Origin: Rhizobium leguminosarum
Lineage (GTDB): Bacteria > Pseudomonadota > Alphaproteobacteria > Rhizobiales > Rhizobiaceae
Assembly (NCBI RefSeq): GCF_001679785.1
Contig: NZ_CP016289.1
Location: 496,001-560,000, forward strand
Length of the DNA: 64,000 nt
Direction of reading: 5' to 3'
The notes under the pieces were generated by a model, which did not search any database, was not told where the DNA came from, and saw nothing but the letters and a program-made list of their open reading frames with translations. The position numbers and the translations under genes are program-made. Numbering within the stretch: position 1 is the first letter of the stretch; the number at the start of each line of letters is the position of its first letter. Shown one piece after another: positions 63,038-64,000 of the stretch.

Positions 63038-63852
63038 AAAACGTTACGTTCAACGGCTTCATCGGCAGCATTCTGATTGCCGCATTGCTGATCTCGGCTG
63101 CGATCGGCCTTTTCTGGACCCCCTATGATCCGATGAAGCTCGGCTTCACGGCACGGCTGGCGGCACCCAGCAGCGCCCACTGGCTCGGAACCGACGAATT
63201 CGGCCGCGACGTGCTCAGCCGCCTGATCGTCGGCGCCCGGGCGAGCGTCTGGATCGGCACCTTGACGGTCACATTCGCGACGGTCTGCGGCACGCTGATC
63301 GGTCTCGTCAGCGGTTACGCCCGCGGTTGGATCGATGCCGTCATCATGGCCGTCAACAATGCGCTTCTCGCATTTCCAGGCATCCTTCTGGCGCTGGGAT
63401 TGCTCGCCGTCTTCGGCGCCAATCAATATGGCATCATCTTCGCGCTGGGCATTGCCTATTCTCCATCCATGGCCCGCGTTGTCCGGGGCGCCGTCCTGTC
63501 GCTGCGCGAGCGGGAATTCATCGAGGCCTCCAAGGTGATGGGCAATGGCGAGCTCTACACCATGTTCCGCCATATTCTTCCCAATTGCATCGCGCCGATC
63601 ACCGTGCTGGCGACCTCGATGTTCGGTTGGGCGATCCTTTCGGAAAGCGCGCTCAGCTTTCTCGGTCTCGGCGTCCCGCCACCGGCGCCGACCTGGGGCA
63701 ACATGCTGGCCGCCGGCCGACCATTCATCGAGCAGGCGGTCTGGCTGGGTCTCTTCCCGGGCCTGGCGATCGCCCTGACGCTCCTCGGCATCAATCTTCT
63801 GGGCGACGCTCTTCGGGACAAGCTTGATCCGCGGATGAGGGGGCTGAAATGA
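63034..63852 (+). CDS. Oligopeptide-type ABC permease (DppC-like)
   Basis: The 272-residue permease has the DppC-type N-terminal extension with HWLGTDEFGRDVLSRLIVGA and the loop FIEASKVMGNGELYTMFRHI. It overlaps the DppB-like gene by four bases and the ATPase gene by four bases (ATGA), so all three are translationally coupled. Confidence 0.92.
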   Translation: MKNVTFNGFIGSILIAALLISAAIGLFWTPYDPMKLGFTARLAAPSSAHWLGTDEFGRDVLSRLIVGARASVWIGTLTVTFATVCGTLIGLVSGYARGWIDAVIMAVNNALLAFPGILLALGLLAVFGANQYGIIFALGIAYSPSMARVVRGAVLSLREREFIEASKVMGNGELYTMFRHILPNCIAPITVLATSMFGWAILSESALSFLGLGVPPPAPTWGNMLAAGRPFIEQAVWLGLFPGLAIALTLLGINLLGDALRDKLDPRMRGLK

Positions 63853-64000
63853 CCAATAGAACGCTTTTGAATGTCCGCAACCTGTCGCTTCAGGTCACCG
63901 GGACCGGTGTGCAGGTCGTCAAGGAGGTCAGCTTCGACATCGCGCCGGGCGAGATCTTCGGCATCGTCGGGGAAAGCGGATCGGGCAAGACGCTGGCAAC
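63849..64000 (+). CDS. Oligopeptide-type ABC ATP-binding protein, truncated by the window end
   Basis: The first 50 residues are visible (MTNRTLLNVRNLSLQVTGTG...), with Walker A GESGSGKT at the very end. The start overlaps the DppC-like stop. It would be the DppD-type or a fused DppDF ATPase. The rest lies outside the window. Confidence 0.88.
   Translation, partial: MTNRTLLNVRNLSLQVTGTGVQVVKEVSFDIAPGEIFGIVGESGSGKTLA

Overview
The window looks like part of a secondary replicon (chromid or megaplasmid) of a Rhizobium of the leguminosarum/etli type. The evidence is high-GC coding DNA packed with transporters, LysR/GntR/RpiR/ROK regulators and sugar or amine catabolic genes. It also holds minCDE, which as I recall sits on non-chromosomal replicons in several rhizobia, plus promoters of the rhizobial CTTGAC-N17-CTATAT style and a RIME-like intergenic repeat. 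This placement is inference. I saw no rRNA, tRNA, insertion sequence, CRISPR array or replication origin.

Region 1 (1-10025) is a methylated-amine catabolism block on the plus strand: the end of mgsA, mgsB, mgsC, gmaS, purU, dmmD, dmmA, dmmB, dmmC and tmm. Tmm oxidises trimethylamine to its N-oxide, DmmDABC demethylates dimethylamine, GmaS and MgsABC carry methylamine nitrogen through gamma-glutamylmethylamide to N-methylglutamate, and PurU recycles folate one-carbon units as formate. The TMAO demethylase needed between Tmm and Dmm is not in the window. A soluble PAS/chemoreceptor-tip protein follows, then minCDE behind a run of three CtrA half-sites.

Region 2 (12800-25260) holds two small conserved genes, a cold-shock gene with a long leader, a DUF1989-GcvT fusion protein divergent from an APC permease, an aldo/keto reductase, a flavin amine oxidase, a PmtA-like methyltransferase, an OmpR-type two-component pair and a DEDD exonuclease.

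Region 3 (25439-25930) is the most striking non-coding locus. A 48-residue DUF1127 gene is followed by five hairpins, each showing an anti-Shine-Dalgarno sequence (CCTCCTCCC or a shorter form) in its loop. This matches the description of the alphaproteobacterial cuckoo/alpha-r14 small RNAs. A second small-RNA candidate lies at 33178-33292.

Region 4 (26088-34020) has kduI-kduD and a FadR-type regulator behind a promoter with an operator in its spacer, a very large GH94-type phosphorylase, and a stretch with two unrecognised small genes. Region 5 (34022-41542) carries a DHA2 efflux pump, a GH20 hexosaminidase, an HxlR/SDR divergent pair and an AraC/EamA divergent pair.

Region 6 (41578-57297) is a catabolic island: ridA-rpiR-SDR, an MFS exporter and a ROK regulator on the minus strand face an NTF2-like gene, an M81 (MlrC-like) hydrolase and a D-serine dehydratase-like gene on the plus strand. 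A carbohydrate ABC transporter operon led by a Gfo/Idh/MocA dehydrogenase lies downstream. The ridA promoter and the ABC-operon promoter share the same two-motif layout with almost identical spacing, which suggests joint control, perhaps by the RpiR regulator. A GNAT, an arginase-like protein with altered metal ligands and a VOC protein lie between.

Region 7 (57630-64000) has a dienelactone hydrolase, an MmgE/PrpD protein divergent from two tandem LysR paralogues, and the start of an oligopeptide-type ABC importer cut by the window edge.
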